Shown piece by piece: positions 62,014-64,000 of a stretch of DNA of 64,000 bases. The DNA lies in NCBI RefSeq assembly GCF_009765705.1, contig NZ_LMUX01000020.1, forward strand, positions 268,291 through 332,290, written 5' to 3'. Every line of letters starts with the position of its first letter. The stretch's first letter is position 1. This DNA is from Burkholderia sp. L27(2015) (GTDB lineage Bacteria; Pseudomonadota; Gammaproteobacteria; Burkholderiales; Burkholderiaceae). The notes beneath the pieces were generated by a model. It ran no database searches, was not told the DNA's origin, and saw nothing but the letters and a program-made list of their open reading frames with translations. The translations under genes were made by a program, and so were the position numbers.

Positions 62014-62304
62014 ATGAAAAAAGGATATTGGATTAGCTGTTATCGATCGGTTTCGAATCCGGATGCGCTCAAGGCCTATGCGGGATTGGCAACGGTTGCG
62101 GTGGAAGCGGGCGGTGGCCGATTTCTCGCGCGGGGCGTGGCAGCACAAGCCCACGGCGTCGGTGTGGTGGAACGCGCGGTGATAATCGAGTTCGACAGCC
62201 TCGAGCGCGCAATTGAAGTCTATGAAGGCGACGCTTATAAAGCCGCGTTGACGGCGTTGGGCAACGGCGTAGAGCGTGATTTCCGGATTGTCGAAGGCGC
62301 TTGA
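62014..62304 (+). CDS. DUF1330 domain-containing protein
   Basis: A 96-residue protein of DUF1330 (ABM/EthD-like ferredoxin-fold): MKKGYWISCYRSVSNPDALKAYAGLATVAVEAGGGRFLARG at the start and VIIEFDSLERAIEVYEGDAYKAALTALGN with RDFRIVEGA at the end. ACGGAGAA precedes the ATG, 22 bp after the oxidoreductase stop, so it is probably the last gene of the thiolase-oxidoreductase set. Its function is not known. Confidence 0.9.
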   Translation: MKKGYWISCYRSVSNPDALKAYAGLATVAVEAGGGRFLARGVAAQAHGVGVVERAVIIEFDSLERAIEVYEGDAYKAALTALGNGVERDFRIVEGA

Positions 62305-62364
62305 TGATAAGCGTTTAGTAGGGCGATGGCCTGCGATTGGTCCATAAAGACAGATCGCTTGCCG

Positions 62365-63531
62365 TCACCGCGACCTTCCAACCAAACAAGTCAATGCCGC
62401 CAACAGCAACGCGGCGGCCGCCGCAAATAGCGGCGCATGGAATGTCAGACCGCAAGCAAACAGGGCATCGCTGGCAAGCGGCCCTACGATCTGGCCCACC
62501 CCATAAGCAGCGGTCATGGTCGCGAGCATGTTGAAGCGGACGTGCCGCGCCACCTGTTTAGCGGCGGACATCGCAATCGTCACGGTACCCACGAAGGTCG
62601 CACCGACCAGCACCGCGCTTGCCAGGAACGCCCATGCGTCTTGCGCGATAGCAGGCAGAACCACGCCTACCGTCTGCACCGCCAGATTCAGCGCCATGGC
62701 CCAGCGCGTCCCAAAGCGCACGCGCAATTTATGCCAAACAAAGCACGATGGCACGGCCGCCAAGCCGAAAGCAGCCCACACGTGAGCGGGATCGATCTGA
62801 CCCAGTACGTTTTTGACGAACAGGGGCAGGTACGTGGCGGTGACGATATAACCGAACCCGGCCAAACCGTAGATGAGCACGAGTGGGCCCGGGTGCAGCA
62901 TGTCGTTCGTGTCGGGTTCATGCGCCGTTTCAGCAGGCGCTACTGCGGTCGCACTCGGACAAGACTTGAGTTCGCCCCAGGCCAATGCCGCGAGGATCGC
63001 GCCAGCGCCTGCTAACGCGAGCCACAACGCTGATGGGCTGGCGCCTAGCCAATTTCCCAAGGCGATCAGTTCGGCCGATAGCGCGATGCCTATCCCTACT
63101 CCGGCAAACAACAGGGGCGCGCCGCGCGGATGATTGACCACATGGAAAAGCCACACAGACGCCCCGATCAGGGTCCCCGCACTGAGTGCTCCCGCCAGCA
63201 AACGCACGGCCAACACAAATCCCATGCCGCCGTCCCAGGCCAACATCGCTAGACATAAGACCGTGCCAACCAGCGCATATCGACACAGGCGCGCGGACTG
63301 TTCAGGCGTGTCCAAGCTGAGCAATAACGCGCCTATCAAGTAGCCCACGTAGTTTGCCGAAGCGGCAAGCGAGCCTGCACGCAGGCTCAATTCGCCATGA
63401 CGCACCATCAGCGGATACATGCCGGTGAACGCGAAGCGGCCAAAGCCCATGCCCACTGCGAGTATCAATGCCGCGGCCAGCGTTGCTGGGAGCGGCGAGC
63501 GTCGAGGGATAGGCAGTGCGACGGTATTCAT
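62365..63531 (-). CDS. MFS transporter, YbfB/YjiJ family
   Basis: A 388-residue transporter with 12 transmembrane segments. The N-terminal ALILAVGMGFGRFAFTGMYPLMVRHGELSLRAGSLAASANYVGYLIGALL is the family signature. The second half includes VTATYLPLFVKNVLG and a late LNMLATMTAAYGVGQIVGPLASDALF. Substrate is unknown. The start ATG overlaps a small upstream ORF by ATGA, and GGAG of that frame serves as ribosome site. It converges with the DUF1330 gene. Confidence 0.92.
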   Translation of the reverse strand: MNTVALPIPRRSPLPATLAAALILAVGMGFGRFAFTGMYPLMVRHGELSLRAGSLAASANYVGYLIGALLLSLDTPEQSARLCRYALVGTVLCLAMLAWDGGMGFVLAVRLLAGALSAGTLIGASVWLFHVVNHPRGAPLLFAGVGIGIALSAELIALGNWLGASPSALWLALAGAGAILAALAWGELKSCPSATAVAPAETAHEPDTNDMLHPGPLVLIYGLAGFGYIVTATYLPLFVKNVLGQIDPAHVWAAFGLAAVPSCFVWHKLRVRFGTRWAMALNLAVQTVGVVLPAIAQDAWAFLASAVLVGATFVGTVTIAMSAAKQVARHVRFNMLATMTAAYGVGQIVGPLASDALFACGLTFHAPLFAAAAALLLAALTCLVGRSR

Positions 63532-63638
63532 CGTGCCTCCCCGGCCTGTGCTGTAGCAGGTGCCAGCATGCGCGCGAACGCCTCGAATGCGGCAGGCGCA
63601 TAGCCCTTGCGGCTGAACAGTAGCGTATCGACGCTCAT
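63528..63638 (-). CDS. Small ORF translationally coupled to the MFS gene, possible gene remnant
   Basis: A 36-codon frame from the ATG at 63638 (an in-frame ATG at 63683 gives 51 codons) ends as ATGA over the MFS start. The product reads SVDTLLFSRKGYAPAAFEAF and RML. This looks like the C-terminal tail of a LysR effector domain, so it may be what is left of a regulator gene, or a leader peptide. No family can be named with confidence. Confidence 0.35.
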   Translation of the reverse strand: MSVDTLLFSRKGYAPAAFEAFARMLAPATAQAGEAR

Positions 63639-63846
63639 TAGTTCGTCGGATCCGCTGTTCGGCTCAGTTCGTGATGGCTGCATGGCAAAAAGCGAGTGGT
63701 AAATCGCTAGGCACGACAGGTCAACTTATCACGGCTGACGCATCCATAGGCTCGTATAACGCGAACTCAGGAGCCCCGACACAGGGGTTGGGCTTTGTGG
63801 GAATGCGCGACCGGTTCTGACCAAGAATCAGTTAGCGCAGGGATAG

Positions 63847-63878
63847 TCGAGTTTGGACATCCAGGTGTTCAAACTCGA
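63847..63878. promoter_or_regulatory. 9-bp inverted repeat between scoB and the MFS gene
   Basis: TCGAGTTTG (63847-63855) and CAAACTCGA (63870-63878) are perfect inverted repeats around a 14-bp centre that also pairs partly. It lies 30 bp downstream of the scoB stop. No T run follows, so it may be a hairpin at a transcript end or a regulator site. Confidence 0.4.
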
Positions 63879-63907
63879 GCCCATGGTGCATGGCTTGCAG
63901 ACCGACT

Positions 63908-64000
63908 TCAGGCAATCGCGCTGGTATCCACCGGTGCGCCGGTTTTCTGCTTGACCTCATCGACCGTCACGCCAGGCGCCAACTCGATCAGTTTGAGGCC
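63908..64000 (-). CDS. scoB: 3-oxoacid CoA-transferase subunit B, C-terminal end (partial)
   Basis: The last 30 residues before the TGA (complement of 63908-63910) read GLKLIELAPGVTVDEVKQK then TGAPVDTSAIA. This is the conserved C-terminus of family I CoA-transferase beta subunits (ScoB/PcaJ). The rest lies beyond the window. The enzyme moves CoA from succinyl-CoA to acetoacetate or 3-oxoadipate; which one cannot be told here. Confidence 0.8.
   Translation of the reverse strand, partial: GLKLIELAPGVTVDEVKQKTGAPVDTSAIA

Noticed and set aside
1..64000. Mobile elements, tRNA and rRNA genes
   Set aside because: I found no transposase, integrase, terminal inverted repeats with target duplications, or structural RNA by reading both strands; a tRNA or ncRNA scan could still find something small.

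Overview
The window is a 64 kb stretch of GC-rich chromosome with strong third-position GC bias, from a member of the Burkholderiales, most likely Burkholderiaceae (Burkholderia/Paraburkholderia-like). This rests on the gene order bamD-rluD-pgeF-phaC-phaA-phaB-phaR-rimO-bktB-metC-serB, a KirBac1.1-type potassium channel, and the family content overall. It reads as core or near-core chromosome. I see no insertion sequence, prophage, CRISPR array, rRNA or tRNA gene. Both ends cut genes: a DinG-like helicase at the left and a CoA-transferase B subunit (scoB) at the right.

Layout. 0-4 kb: helicase end, the outer-membrane assembly lipoprotein BamD, pseudouridine synthase RluD and PgeF. 4-14.9 kb: polyhydroxybutyrate (PHB) genes (phaC, phaA, phaB, phaR, later bktB) interleaved with rimO, a small lipoprotein, metC and serB. 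15-18.2 kb: a GlxA-type regulator with a cysteine hydrolase, then a P450. 18.3-26.3 kb: an ECF sigma/anti-sigma pair with a lipid-modification cluster (DUF1295, two different CFA-type methyltransferases, a lipoprotein hydrolase, DUF1365, FAD oxidoreductase). 26.5-35 kb: D-2-hydroxyacid dehydrogenase, FetAB-like ABC exporter, c-di-GMP phosphodiesterase, AsmA, MscL and Usp. 35-41.5 kb: a fusaric-acid/AaeAB-type tripartite efflux operon with a divergent LysR regulator. 41.6-49 kb: DUF1223, a cytochrome b561/molybdoenzyme pair, a soluble chemoreceptor, a hydrolase with a Cys nucleophile, a TPR protein and a PspA homologue. 49.4-57.6 kb: PBP1A, FNR-type regulator, two response regulators, a CHASE-PAS histidine kinase and KirBac. 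57.6-64 kb: acylphosphatase, a transsulfuration-type PLP enzyme, a third thiolase, a quinone-reductase-like enzyme, DUF1330 and an MFS carrier.

The most interesting part is 18.3-26.3 kb. Its gene set matches the mycobacterial sigK-rskA locus (Rv0444c-Rv0449c), but here it is split into two convergent operons plus the sigma/anti-sigma operon. I found the same promoter-like motif, TGCATCC-N16-CGTAT, upstream of both lipid operons, at 19814-19843 (+) and 26259-26231 (-). That would make this a small sigma-factor regulon for modifying unsaturated membrane fatty acids. The product cannot be deduced from sequence.

A second unexplained pattern is short tandem repeats (5-23 bp units, 2-6 copies), mostly at gene ends and often overlapping stop codons, at about a dozen places across the window.
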